Assembly: GCA_049889415.1 (NCBI GenBank)
Contig: JBMHDL010000006.1
Location: 62,001-126,000 of the forward strand
Origin: JAYQKL01 sp049889415
Lineage (GTDB): Bacteria > Pseudomonadota > Alphaproteobacteria > RS24
Direction of reading: 5' to 3'
DNA: 64,000 bases
The notes below the pieces were generated by a model. That model searched no databases and had not been told where the DNA came from. It worked only from the letters and a program-made list of their open reading frames with translations. Made by a program: the position numbers and the translations under genes. This document shows, piece after piece, positions 1 to 8,634 of the stretch; positions within the stretch are counted from its first letter, which is position 1; every line of letters starts with the position of its first letter.

Positions 1-503
1 ACCAGAGTGGTCGGCAAGCCAAATGCCCCCAAAGCCCGTGCCGACCTGCTTTTGGGATCATGGCCGAATGCCAGTTTCTCAACCCCCAGATCAGCCAGAA
101 ACGCCAGTGGATAATCCGGCTTGCCGCGGTCAAGGCTCAACGCCAGAACGGTGACCTGTGCCTCAGCGAAATGCGTCTGCAAGGCGTCCAGTGACGGCAT
201 TTCTTCTCGGCATGGTGCACACCAGGTGGCCCAGAGGTTTAGCACAACCACCGTGCCGCGATAATCAGCCAAGGTAACGGTCTCACCGGCGGCGTTTTTG
301 AAATCAATCTCCGGCAGCTGTTTCGGTGTCGGATGGACAACAAGCTCCGCCGGCAATCCCTCGGCGTCGGAAAGGGCCGCATGATTTGCACCAGCCCCCT
401 TGCCAGAGGGGGCCTCCCTCATGTAGAAGACGCCTAGCACCAAGGCGAGCGCAAGGCAGCTAATTACGGCAATATGGCTAAATTTCAGTTTTGATTTTAT
501 CAT
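1..503 (-). CDS. tlpA: TlpA-family thiol:disulfide oxidoreductase (3' end outside window)
   Basis: Reading the complement from the ATG at 501-503 gives an open frame to the window edge, about 167 codons. It has a short basic start and one hydrophobic segment (about residues 10-27, ISCLALALVLGVF). This is a membrane anchor or signal that would place the rest in the periplasm. A thioredoxin-fold domain follows, with the redox motif WCAPC (Cys95/Cys98) after the strand VVVLNLWAT. The family reduces periplasmic disulfides, for example in cytochrome c or oxidase maturation; the client here is unknown. The gene diverges from argH with starts about 35 bases apart, as in several Rhizobiales. The C-terminus, including the cis-Pro loop after GAFGLPTT, runs out of the window. 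Confidence 0.88.
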   Translation of the reverse strand, partial: MIKSKLKFSHIAVISCLALALVLGVFYMREAPSGKGAGANHAALSDAEGLPAELVVHPTPKQLPEIDFKNAAGETVTLADYRGTVVVLNLWATWCAPCREEMPSLDALQTHFAEAQVTVLALSLDRGKPDYPLAFLADLGVEKLAFGHDPKSRSARALGAFGLPTTL

Positions 504-537
504 CTTGCTTTATGCTCGGCTTAATAAGGAGGCCAGT

Positions 538-1917
538 ATGGCACATAAAATGTGGGGCGGACGGTTCGGGGAACTGCCCGCTGACATTATGGAAGAAATT
601 AACGCTTCCATCGGTTTTGACAAGAGGCTGGCGATGCAGGACATTGCCGGTTCAAAGGCGCATTGCCAGATGCTCGCGGATACCGGCATTATTGAGACCG
701 AGGAAGCTGAAGCTATTTTGGCCGGTCTAGCGACTATTGAGCGGGAAATCGCCGATGAGAGCTTCACTTTCAGTCGGGCACTGGAAGACATTCATATGAA
801 TATCGAAGCGCGTTTGGCCGAGCTGATCGGGCCGGATGCCGGACGGCTGCATACGGCGCGCTCGCGCAATGACCAGGTGGCGACGGATTTCAAACTCTAT
901 ATCCGCGACACTGTCACTCACATGATGGAGCAGATTGCCGGTCTGCAAACCGTACTGGCACAACAGGCTTTGGCCCATGCCGGGACCCTAATGCCGGGCT
1001 TTACGCATTTGCAGACCGCACAGCCGGTTACTTATGGGCATCATTTGCTGGCTTATGTGGAAATGCTGGCCCGCGATCACAGCCGGTTTGCGGATGCCCG
1101 AGCGCGGATGAACGAGTCTCCATTGGGGGCGGCGGCACTGGCCGGCACCTCCTTCCCGATTGACCGGGCACAGACCGCCCAGGCGCTCGGTTTCGAGCGG
1201 CCGACCGCCAATTCGATTGACAGCGTATCGGACCGCGATTTTGTGCTGGAAGCTTTGTCCTGCGCCGCAATCACGGCCACGCATCTATCGCGTTTAGCCG
1301 AAGAAATTGTTGTCTTCGCATCAGCCCAGTTTGGCTTTTTCAGGTTGCCGGATGCGTTTTCAACCGGCTCGTCCATCATGCCGCAAAAGCGTAATCCAGA
1401 CGCCGCCGAGCTTGTGCGCGCCAAGGCAGGCAGGATCATCGGCGCCCTCACCGGCTTTCTGGTGGTCATGAAGGGCCTGCCGCTGGCCTATTCAAAAGAC
1501 ATGCAGGAAGACAAGGAAGGCGCCTTTGACGCACTGGACAGCCTGTCACTGTGCCTTGCGGCGATGAGCGGCATGATGGCCGCCCTGACCCCGAACCCCG
1601 AAACCATGCGGGCATCCGCGGGCAGCGGCTTTTCAACGGCAACGGATTTGGCTGACTGGCTGGTGCGTGAACTGCAACTGCCGTTTCGTGAAGCGCATCA
1701 TGTCACCGGATCTTTGGTCGCCTTGGCCGAGGCAAAAGATTGTGATCTGCATGAGCTGGCCCTAACCGACATGCAGTCTGTGGAGCCGCGCATTACCGAC
1801 AGGGTCTTTGACGTGCTCGGGCTTGAGGAATCCGTTGCCAGCCGAACCAGCCATGGCGGCACGGCACCGGAAAATGTGAAGCGGGCCGCCCAGGCCTGGC
1901 TGGACAGGCTTGCCTGA
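538..1917 (+). CDS. argH: Argininosuccinate lyase
   Basis: The 459-residue protein cleaves argininosuccinate to arginine and fumarate, the last step of arginine synthesis, in the cytoplasm. The start MAHKMWGGRF is typical of ArgH. The fumarase/aspartase superfamily signature GSSIMPQKRNPD lies near residues 277-288, and TARSRNDQVATD near residue 100 is the family substrate-binding motif. I chose the ATG at 538 because AAGGAGG (526-532) sits at ideal distance; an upstream in-frame start at 505 would nearly touch the divergent tlpA start. An LptM-type lipoprotein gene and lysA follow on the same strand within about 35 and 10 bases, so the three are probably cotranscribed. Confidence 0.96.
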   Translation: MAHKMWGGRFGELPADIMEEINASIGFDKRLAMQDIAGSKAHCQMLADTGIIETEEAEAILAGLATIEREIADESFTFSRALEDIHMNIEARLAELIGPDAGRLHTARSRNDQVATDFKLYIRDTVTHMMEQIAGLQTVLAQQALAHAGTLMPGFTHLQTAQPVTYGHHLLAYVEMLARDHSRFADARARMNESPLGAAALAGTSFPIDRAQTAQALGFERPTANSIDSVSDRDFVLEALSCAAITATHLSRLAEEIVVFASAQFGFFRLPDAFSTGSSIMPQKRNPDAAELVRAKAGRIIGALTGFLVVMKGLPLAYSKDMQEDKEGAFDALDSLSLCLAAMSGMMAALTPNPETMRASAGSGFSTATDLADWLVRELQLPFREAHHVTGSLVALAEAKDCDLHELALTDMQSVEPRITDRVFDVLGLEESVASRTSHGGTAPENVKRAAQAWLDRLA

Positions 1918-1947
1918 GCACTGCCGGGAAAACGGAAAGGACACATC

Positions 1948-2082
1948 ATGCGGACATTTATTATCGTTATGACACTCGCCGGGCTGACCTTGTCCGCGTG
2001 CGGTCGCCGGGGCGAACTTTATTACCCTGAGGCGCAAAGCCTGAACCTGACTGGCCCGTCATCGGTTGCTGGGCGGGAGTGA
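1948..2082 (+). CDS. lptM: Small LptM/YifL-type lipoprotein
   Basis: This 44-codon frame fills the gap between argH and lysA. It begins with a signal sequence (MRTFIIVMTLAGLT) and a lipobox LSAC that would acylate Cys18. The mature tail starts CGRRGELYYPE, which matches the C-G-x-(K/R)-G-x-LY-x-P pattern of the YifL/LptM family. In enterobacteria LptM assists oxidative maturation of the LPS transporter LptD at the outer membrane; that role here is inferred from family. The position between argH and lysA is the usual one in alphaproteobacteria. The stop TGA at 2080-2082 lies 6 bases before the lysA start. Confidence 0.82.
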   Translation: MRTFIIVMTLAGLTLSACGRRGELYYPEAQSLNLTGPSSVAGRE

Positions 2083-2088
2083 GCGCAG

Positions 2089-3351
2089 ATGCACCATTTT
2101 ACCATTGAGGATGGACGGCTGTTTGCGGAACAGGTTGATGTGACGGCGCTGGCCGAACAAATCGGCACACCTTTTTACTGCTACAGCTCGGCCACATTGA
2201 CACGCCATTACGCGGTTCTGGCAGAGGCTTTTTCCGGCCTAGATATGACCATCTGCTATTCCGTCAAGGCCAATTCCAATCTTGGTGTTGTCGCGACACT
2301 GGCAAAACTCGGTGCCGGCGCCGACATCGTTTCGCAGGGTGAGTTGCAACGCGCCCTGATGGCGGGCGTGCCGGCGGATAAAATCGTATTTTCCGGAGTC
2401 GGCAAAACCGCCTCTGAGATGGAAGCCGCACTCAAGGCCGGCATCGCCCAGTTCAACGTTGAAAGCCTGTCCGAACTGGAGCTGCTCTCTCAATGCGCCG
2501 AACATGTCGGCGTCACGGCAAATGTCGCTTTGCGCGTCAATCCCGATATTGACGCCGGGACGCATGAGAAAATCTCCACCGGTAAGGCCGAAAACAAATT
2601 CGGCATCGCCTGGGAGGATGCTGAAACCGCCTTTGACCGCGCCCGCAGCCTGCCCGGCTTGAACGCCTGCGGCATCGATATTCACATAGGCAGCCAAATC
2701 ACATCACTTGATCCGTTTGAGCGCGCTTTCACCAAAGTCGCCGAACTTCACGAAACCCTGTCGGATGCGGGACATGACATCACCCGCCTTGATCTCGGCG
2801 GCGGTCTCGGCGTGCCTTATGACACCTCGCAGGACAACCCGCCATCGCCCGAAGCCTATGCCGCCATTGTACATAAAACCGTCGGCGGACTCGGCTGTCG
2901 CCTGTTTGTTGAACCCGGCCGGTTGATTGCCGCCAATGCCGGCATATTGGTCACATCCGTCATCCGCACAAAACAGGGACAGGCCAAAAATTTCGTGATT
3001 GTGGACGCCGCCATGACGGAACTGATGCGCCCAACACTTTATGGCGCGCATCATGAGATCAGGCCCGTCACCCCCCGCCAGAGCGCGGTGCGCCATTGGG
3101 ATATTGTCGGCCCGGTCTGCGAAACCGGAGATTTCATCGGCACTGACCGTGAAATGAGTGAACCGGAGGCCGGGGACCTGCTCGTCGTCTATACGGTCGG
3201 AGCATATGGCGCCACTTTGGGGTCAACCTACAATACGCGACGGCCGGCACCGGAAGTCCTTGTTACCGGCGACACCCACCATATTGTCCGCCGACGGCCT
3301 GATTTTGATGATATGCTGGCGCTTGAAAGCGTGCCGCAGCATTTAAAGTAA
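2089..3351 (+). CDS. lysA: Diaminopimelate decarboxylase
   Basis: This 420-residue PLP enzyme converts meso-diaminopimelate to lysine. It belongs to fold type III (alanine racemase-like). The N-terminal barrel has the PLP lysine in YSVKANSN (about Lys61). The barrel region LDLGGGLG and the EPGR motif help bind the cofactor phosphate, and the C-terminal GPVCETGDF carries the Cys (about residue 344) that acts across the dimer. Length is normal for the family. It is the last gene of the argH-lptM-lysA run; a weak inverted repeat follows the stop. Confidence 0.96.
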   Translation: MHHFTIEDGRLFAEQVDVTALAEQIGTPFYCYSSATLTRHYAVLAEAFSGLDMTICYSVKANSNLGVVATLAKLGAGADIVSQGELQRALMAGVPADKIVFSGVGKTASEMEAALKAGIAQFNVESLSELELLSQCAEHVGVTANVALRVNPDIDAGTHEKISTGKAENKFGIAWEDAETAFDRARSLPGLNACGIDIHIGSQITSLDPFERAFTKVAELHETLSDAGHDITRLDLGGGLGVPYDTSQDNPPSPEAYAAIVHKTVGGLGCRLFVEPGRLIAANAGILVTSVIRTKQGQAKNFVIVDAAMTELMRPTLYGAHHEIRPVTPRQSAVRHWDIVGPVCETGDFIGTDREMSEPEAGDLLVVYTVGAYGATLGSTYNTRRPAPEVLVTGDTHHIVRRRPDFDDMLALESVPQHLK

Positions 3352-3356
3352 TCTGC

Positions 3357-3385
3357 AGCACCCTCATCGTCTTACCCCTGGTGCT
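3357..3385 (+). terminator. Possible weak terminator after lysA
   Basis: AGCACC (3357-3362) and GGTGCT (3380-3385) form a 6-bp perfect stem with a 17-base loop just after the lysA stop. Only a short pyrimidine-rich run follows, with no clean T tract, so this is a weak or factor-dependent candidate. Confidence 0.25.
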
Positions 3386-3490
3386 TTACCCTTAGCGCTT
3401 TTCTTTTCCGGCAAATTCGTCAAAAATGAATCAATGCTCTACAGCATCATCCAGTGACAGCAGTCACACGAATGGCCATGGAGAAACACA

Positions 3491-4168
3491 TTGGTGCGGT
3501 TTGAAAATGTCGGCATGCAATATGACACCGGCCCGGAAATTTTTTCCGACATCAGCTTTGAGCTTCCGCAAGGCAGCTTCACCTTTCTGACCGGCTCTTC
3601 AGGAGCTGGAAAAACCTCCCTTTTGCGTCTGATATTTCCGGTCGGAACACCCAGCAGCGGGACCGTACATCTTTTCGGACAGGACACGGCAACAGTATCG
3701 TCCAGGCAAATGGCGCATTTGCGGCGCCAAATCGGCATTGTTTTCCAAGAATTTCGTCTTCTTGAGCATCTCAGCATCTATGAAAATGTTGCCTTACCAC
3801 TGCGCGTCATGGGGGAAAAACAATCAAGCTATAGGGAAAATATCCATGAATTGTTGGACTGGGTCGGTTTAGGAGACAAATTGTCGGCGGCACCGTCCAC
3901 CCTATCAGGCGGCGAACAACAACGCGCCGCCATTGCCCGGGCTGTCGTCGCCAGACCCCAGATCATTGTCGCTGATGAACCGACTGGCAATGTTGACCCC
4001 GAAATGGGTACCCGCCTGATGCGGTTGTTCATTGAACTGAACAAACTCGGCACCAGCATCATCATCGCCACCCATGATCAGCATTTATGGCGCCAATTTG
4101 ATTATCCGCGCCTGCATTTGTCAGCAGGCGGCCTGACCGCCTCAACAGACACTGTGGTGCCCTCATGA
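3491..4168 (+). CDS. ftsE: Cell division ATP-binding protein FtsE
   Basis: The 225-residue ABC ATPase pairs with FtsX at the division septum and drives activation of periplasmic cell-wall hydrolases. Visible motifs, in order, are Walker A GSSGAGKTS (about residues 36-44), the Q-loop VFQEFRLL, the signature LSGGEQQR, Walker B IIVADEPTGN and the switch histidine in ATHD. There is no ATG start in frame. The candidates are TTG at 3491 and GTG at 3494, with GGAG at 3480-3483 favouring either. The stop overlaps the ftsX start (ATGA), indicating translational coupling. Confidence 0.9.
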   Translation: MVRFENVGMQYDTGPEIFSDISFELPQGSFTFLTGSSGAGKTSLLRLIFPVGTPSSGTVHLFGQDTATVSSRQMAHLRRQIGIVFQEFRLLEHLSIYENVALPLRVMGEKQSSYRENIHELLDWVGLGDKLSAAPSTLSGGEQQRAAIARAVVARPQIIVADEPTGNVDPEMGTRLMRLFIELNKLGTSIIIATHDQHLWRQFDYPRLHLSAGGLTASTDTVVPS

Positions 4169-5040
4169 ACAAGACTTTGCAGCGTGAAACCGGAATACAG
4201 GAAGGCCCCATTCTTCCCCCGGGTACTATTGGCGGTACGGCACTCACCATTGTGACCGCCAGCATGTGCTTTCTGGCCTGCCTGGCCTTTGGAACAGCCT
4301 TGCTGGTCAATCATGCAGCGGATCGTTGGCTGGTGCAGGCCGGCAGCGCCGTCACCGTGCAAATCATTGAGTCCCGGTCACAATCCGCCTCCGAGCAGCT
4401 CCCGGCGGTTCTCAAGACATTGGCAAGAACACAGGGTATTGCCGAGGCGGAAGTCATACCGTCGGCTGAAATTGTTCAGATGCTCGAGCCTTGGCTGGGA
4501 ACTGGAAATGTCACAGATGACCTCCCCCTACCGGTGCTTGTTGACGTTAAAATCGACCCGAACACCACGCTGAATGAACGCGCCCTGCGCATTGAGTTGA
4601 AAGCCGTCGCCCCCGGCGCCAGTCTCGACACACACGGTCACTGGCAGGAGACACTTGGCAGGACTGCCTTGATTTTGCGGATGCTGGCCGGTCTAATTCT
4701 GCTTCTGGTATTGATGGCGACCGGTACGGTTTTGGTTTTCGCCACCCGCTCGGCCCTGACCGCTAATCGGGAAATCATCGAGGTGTTGACCCTGATTGGC
4801 GCCACTGACCGTTTTATTTCGCGGCAATTCACCCGACATCTGGCAAAACAGTCTCTGACAGCCTGCCTGGCCGGACTGGTTCTGGCGGCCGGGTTATTTT
4901 ACTCCTCCCAGGGTTTGCTCCCTCTGAGCATTCCCGCAACCCTATATTCAGGGCTCGGGATAATCGCTTTTGTCATCATCTTTTTTTCATGGTTTATCAC
5001 GCATCACTATGTCATGCGGCTTTTGCGGATGAGCCCCTGA
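4165..5040 (+). CDS. ftsX: Cell division permease FtsX
   Basis: This 291-residue membrane partner of FtsE has a cytoplasmic N-terminus and a first membrane segment around residues 20-45 (LTIVTASMCFLACLAFGTALL). A periplasmic loop of about 100 residues follows, then three further hydrophobic segments near residues 165-190, 225-245 and 255-280. That topology is the FtsX pattern. The short C-terminal tail ends RLLRMSP. Overlap with ftsE by four bases and a YdcF-like gene starting immediately after the stop suggest one operon. Confidence 0.88.
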   Translation: MNKTLQRETGIQEGPILPPGTIGGTALTIVTASMCFLACLAFGTALLVNHAADRWLVQAGSAVTVQIIESRSQSASEQLPAVLKTLARTQGIAEAEVIPSAEIVQMLEPWLGTGNVTDDLPLPVLVDVKIDPNTTLNERALRIELKAVAPGASLDTHGHWQETLGRTALILRMLAGLILLLVLMATGTVLVFATRSALTANREIIEVLTLIGATDRFISRQFTRHLAKQSLTACLAGLVLAAGLFYSSQGLLPLSIPATLYSGLGIIAFVIIFFSWFITHHYVMRLLRMSP

Positions 5041-5655
5041 ATGGAAAAGAACACACTCCGGAAAAATGTTGAATGGCTGTTCTGGCTCGCTCTGGGCCTG
5101 CTTGGTGTCTATCTTTTCAGTTTTGTCCTGTTTGCGGAAGGCCGTCGGGAAGACGCTGAGAAATCTTTGCGGACACCGCAGGCAGACGGTATTGTCGTGC
5201 TGACCGGCTCATCACGCCGACGCATCGAACAGGGACTTATGCTGATGGCTGACAAACGCGGGCGGCGGGTCTTGATCACCGGGGTGCATAAGAATGTCAC
5301 CATGGACACCATATTGGACATGTCTTCAGTTGAGTCCGACAAAATCGCCTGTTGTGTGGATCTGGATTACCGGGCGACCAACACGGTCGGCAATGCGGCA
5401 GAGGCTGCCTTATGGGCGCGGATTCATGGCTATCGCTCAGTGATACTTGTCACCAGCACACATCATGTCCCGCGGACCCTGCTTGAAATGCAACGGACCA
5501 TGCCGAACATCCGGCTGATTGCACACCCGGTCAATCCACCGGGAATCAGGCTGGATGCCTGGTGGAAATATCCCGGAACTTTTACCCTCCTGATCGGCGA
5601 ATTCACGCGCTATCTTTTCGCCCTGTTTGATATGGCGGGGGCGCATGACACATAA
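5041..5655 (+). CDS. YdcF/SanA-like DUF218 protein
   Basis: The 204-residue protein has one N-terminal membrane helix (about residues 11-32) followed by a DUF218-type Rossmann-like domain. Recognisable family features are DGIVVLTGSSRRRIEQGLML, RVLITGVHK and SVILVTSTHHVPRTLLEM. E. coli relatives SanA and ElyC act in envelope integrity, but no enzymatic activity is established for the group. It starts directly after the ftsX stop, so it is probably in the ftsEX operon. An envelope role is inferred from that context. Confidence 0.8.
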   Translation: MEKNTLRKNVEWLFWLALGLLGVYLFSFVLFAEGRREDAEKSLRTPQADGIVVLTGSSRRRIEQGLMLMADKRGRRVLITGVHKNVTMDTILDMSSVESDKIACCVDLDYRATNTVGNAAEAALWARIHGYRSVILVTSTHHVPRTLLEMQRTMPNIRLIAHPVNPPGIRLDAWWKYPGTFTLLIGEFTRYLFALFDMAGAHDT

Positions 5656-5670
5656 TGACGGCCTGACGCA

Positions 5671-6615
5671 ATGACCCAAATACCTCGCAAACGCTATAAG
5701 CTGTTCCAGCCTTATGCCCTGCTGGCCACACTATTACTGCTGTTTGCCGGCTTTTGGCTTTCTGTCAGCCGGGGAATTGAACAGCGTGTGCTGGAGCAGC
5801 CGGGCTTGACGGTTGATGCAATTTCGGTTGCAGGCTTTCCGTCACAATGGCGCATAAGGCTCGACAAACCGGCATACCGCCTTTCCGGTGGCAGCCTGCA
5901 ATCCGAAACTGTCCGGATCACCACATTGGTCTATAAACCCCACCATCACATATTCTGGGCTGAGGGGGAGCAGGCTTTCCGCGATAAAAACGGCAACAAA
6001 CTGTTTTTGACCGCCCAGGATTTTAAGGGATCGCTGCTGCGGGGTCCGGAAAGCGGCAACCGGCTCTCGCTTGTCCTGACCGCACCGGATGTGCAGGTCG
6101 ATCCAGCGCTGAGCAGCCCGTTCACCCTGCAGGCGGATCAGCTTGAGTTTTACACGCGCGATCTGGCTGGCCAGCCGGGTGTGAGTGAAAACTTTCTGAG
6201 CATCACAAACCTGAGCGGCAATACGGCCCTGAGCCTGATGAAGGGCGAAATCGCCTTCAACGCCGCAAGCAGTGGACTGGGTGACGGTCTGGACATCTCA
6301 CGTTTGCTGTTCCGCTTTGCCGACGGCCCGGCCCTGCCGGTCACCCTGCGCGGTCAAGGCCGCCTGAAACTGGATGCGACACGACATCTGCAGGGCAAAT
6401 TAGATCTGCAGATCGTCAATTTGAAAAGCCTGCTGGAGAGCCTGCAGAGCAACGGCCTGGTGAGCCAAAGTAACATGAACACCATTTTGTTGTTTGCCAG
6501 CCTCGCGAGCGCCGCCAGCGGAGATGCGCAAAACACACTTTCTTTGCCCTTGCAGTTCAAAGGGGGGCAGATGTTTCTCGGGCCTGTCATGCTCGGCCCG
6601 GCACCGCAATTCTAA
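5671..6615 (+). CDS. DUF2125 family protein
   Basis: The 314-residue protein has an N-terminal membrane anchor (about residues 15-32, LLATLLLLFAGFWLSVS) and a long extracytoplasmic beta-rich region with repeated short hydrophobic strands. This fits DUF2125, a family common in alphaproteobacteria downstream of ftsEX-type clusters. No function is known. The stop TAA (6613-6615) overlaps the stop of the convergent tyrA gene by three bases. The gene closes the lysA-ftsE-ftsX-YdcF side of this segment. Confidence 0.72.
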   Translation: MTQIPRKRYKLFQPYALLATLLLLFAGFWLSVSRGIEQRVLEQPGLTVDAISVAGFPSQWRIRLDKPAYRLSGGSLQSETVRITTLVYKPHHHIFWAEGEQAFRDKNGNKLFLTAQDFKGSLLRGPESGNRLSLVLTAPDVQVDPALSSPFTLQADQLEFYTRDLAGQPGVSENFLSITNLSGNTALSLMKGEIAFNAASSGLGDGLDISRLLFRFADGPALPVTLRGQGRLKLDATRHLQGKLDLQIVNLKSLLESLQSNGLVSQSNMNTILLFASLASAASGDAQNTLSLPLQFKGGQMFLGPVMLGPAPQF

Positions 6616-7532
6616 TTATCCTCGCCGGTCCGTGAGCGGCCAAAATCCGCCATGTCGGTTTCCTGGCCCGCATCAATAATCTCACGCCGGATTTGGCGTG
6701 TACGGGTGAACAAGGTTTCCAGCGCATCTCCGTCTTTCCACCTGACGGCACGTTGAAGTGCCTGTAAATCCTCGGTAAACCGACCCAGCATTTCCAAAAC
6801 GGCATCCGTATTGTTGAGAAACACATCGCGCCACATAACCGGGTCTGAAGAAGCGATGCGGGTAAAGTCCCGGAACCCGCCGGCGCTGTATTTGATCACT
6901 TCGCTTTGTGTCACGGTTTCCAGATCAGCCGCCGTACCAACAATATTATAGGCGATCAGATGCGGGACATGGCTGGTAATGGCCAGAACAAGGTCGTGAT
7001 GGTCAGGGTCCATAATCTCGACACGGCTGCCAATGGCCTCCCACAGGCCACGAATGGTGTTTGTGGCGTCTTGGGGTGTATCAGCCATTGGCGTAAGAAT
7101 ACACCAACGGCTTTCAAACAGGCTTGCAAATCCGGCTTCCGGCCCGGAATTCTCGGTTCCTGCAATCGGATGGCCGGGGACAAAAGCAACACGGTCGGGC
7201 AAATGCGCCATAACCTGATCAATGACAGATTTTTTGACCGATCCGACATCCGTGAGAACCGCTCCATCTTTCAAGGCCGGTGCAATGTCTTCCATGACCG
7301 CCCCCGTTGCGCCAATCGGTATGCTGATGAATACAATATCTGCATCCTTTACAGCCGCCGCTGCACTGTCCGCAACGGCGTCAACACAGCCCAATGCCAG
7401 CGCCGTCTCCCGCGTTTGTGCACTGCGGGCAAAGCCGGTTATGGAGGCCGCAAGCCCGGCCTGTTTGAAAGCATGCCCGAGGGAGGAGCCAATCAGGCCC
7501 AGACCAATCAGGGTAATGTTCGGTTTGTCCAT
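6612..7532 (-). CDS. tyrA: Prephenate/arogenate dehydrogenase
   Basis: The 306-residue protein oxidatively decarboxylates prephenate or arogenate, using NAD(P), for tyrosine synthesis. The N-terminal Rossmann motif is GLGLIGSSLG (about residues 9-18). Later motifs are DVGSVKK, the FVPGHPIAGTE substrate loop and SHVPHLIAYN, all typical of TyrA/TyrC. I chose the start at 7532 (MDKPNITLIG), because the longer frame only adds unrelated sequence. It follows hisC by 10 bases on the same strand. The TyrC clade in alphaproteobacteria often uses arogenate, so substrate choice is open. Confidence 0.92.
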   Translation of the reverse strand: MDKPNITLIGLGLIGSSLGHAFKQAGLAASITGFARSAQTRETALALGCVDAVADSAAAAVKDADIVFISIPIGATGAVMEDIAPALKDGAVLTDVGSVKKSVIDQVMAHLPDRVAFVPGHPIAGTENSGPEAGFASLFESRWCILTPMADTPQDATNTIRGLWEAIGSRVEIMDPDHHDLVLAITSHVPHLIAYNIVGTAADLETVTQSEVIKYSAGGFRDFTRIASSDPVMWRDVFLNNTDAVLEMLGRFTEDLQALQRAVRWKDGDALETLFTRTRQIRREIIDAGQETDMADFGRSRTGEDN

Positions 7533-7542
7533 AAGCCTGCTC

Positions 7543-8634
7543 CTAGACCCCCTGCAATGTTCTGAAAACGGCTGCGACCTTTTCCATGGCCGGCCGACTC
7601 CCGATGGAAATACGCAGGCTGTCGGGCAGACCATATCCGCCAACCCTGCGGGCAATCAGCCCCGCTTCGCATAAACGCATATCCGCCTGTTCGGCGCTGA
7701 CAGCTCCATTTGGATCAAAATTGACCAGAATGAAATTCGCTTCACTCGGTACAGTTTCAAACCCACATGCCTGTATTTGCTCACTCAGCCAAGCCCGCCA
7801 TTTTGTGTTATGGGCAACCGCCTTGGCAATATGTGCATCATCCCGCACGGATGCGATTCCGGCCAGCATGGCCGGTGTGTTGACGTTGAAAGGCCCACGC
7901 AGCCGGTTCAAAACCTCGATGATTTCCGGCGCGCCATAAGCCCAGCCGAGACGTAGGGCCGCCAGACCGTGAACTTTCGAAAATGTGCGTGTCGTGACCA
8001 CATTTGATGCGGCATCAACCAGGGCAAACCCATCCTCATATTTTTCCGGGTCAACATATTCCGCATAAGCGCCGTCCAGGACGAGCACAATGTCCTCACG
8101 CAAGCCAGCATGCAGACGATGCACATCCTGTTTGCTAATCATGGTTCCGGTCGGGTTGTTGGGATTGGCCAGAAATACAATTTTTGTGTTTTGCGACACG
8201 GCCTCGAGAATAAGGTCAACATCTGCCGTCAGCTCAGGTTCGGCAACACTGACCGCCCGGGCACCAGCCGCCGTCGCCGCCAGCTTGTAAACCAGAAAGC
8301 CATGCGCCGTGTGAATTACCTCGTCGCCGGGTCCGGCATAAGCTTGCGGCAATAATTGCAGCAGTTCATCCGAACCGAAACCACAGACGATTTTCCCGAC
8401 ATCCAGACCGTGCTTTTCAGCCAGGGCCTCACGCAACGCCAAAGCCGCACCATCAGGATAAATCTCGAGACTGTCGGCCGCCGCCTTATATGCCTCAACA
8501 GCCAAAGGGCTGGGCCCCAAAGGGGTCTCATTGGCCGATAACTTGACCGGATTGTCAACTCCGTCAATAGTCTCCCGCCCGCCGACATAAGCCGGCAGGT
8601 CCATAATGCCCGGTTTTGGTTTCAAGGTTGTCAT
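7543..8634 (-). CDS. hisC: Histidinol-phosphate/aromatic aminotransferase
   Basis: This 363-residue fold-type-I PLP aminotransferase has family motifs LSANETPLGPSP, FLANPNNPTGTM, the PLP region LDGAYAEYV and the Schiff-base lysine in TRTFSKVHGLAALRLGW. Location between chorismate mutase and tyrA suggests it transaminates aromatic keto acids or prephenate as well as, or instead of, histidinol phosphate. No other his genes are in view. Its ATG overlaps the chorismate mutase stop by four bases, indicating a coupled aromatic amino-acid operon. Confidence 0.9.
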   Translation of the reverse strand: MTTLKPKPGIMDLPAYVGGRETIDGVDNPVKLSANETPLGPSPLAVEAYKAAADSLEIYPDGAALALREALAEKHGLDVGKIVCGFGSDELLQLLPQAYAGPGDEVIHTAHGFLVYKLAATAAGARAVSVAEPELTADVDLILEAVSQNTKIVFLANPNNPTGTMISKQDVHRLHAGLREDIVLVLDGAYAEYVDPEKYEDGFALVDAASNVVTTRTFSKVHGLAALRLGWAYGAPEIIEVLNRLRGPFNVNTPAMLAGIASVRDDAHIAKAVAHNTKWRAWLSEQIQACGFETVPSEANFILVNFDPNGAVSAEQADMRLCEAGLIARRVGGYGLPDSLRISIGSRPAMEKVAAVFRTLQGV

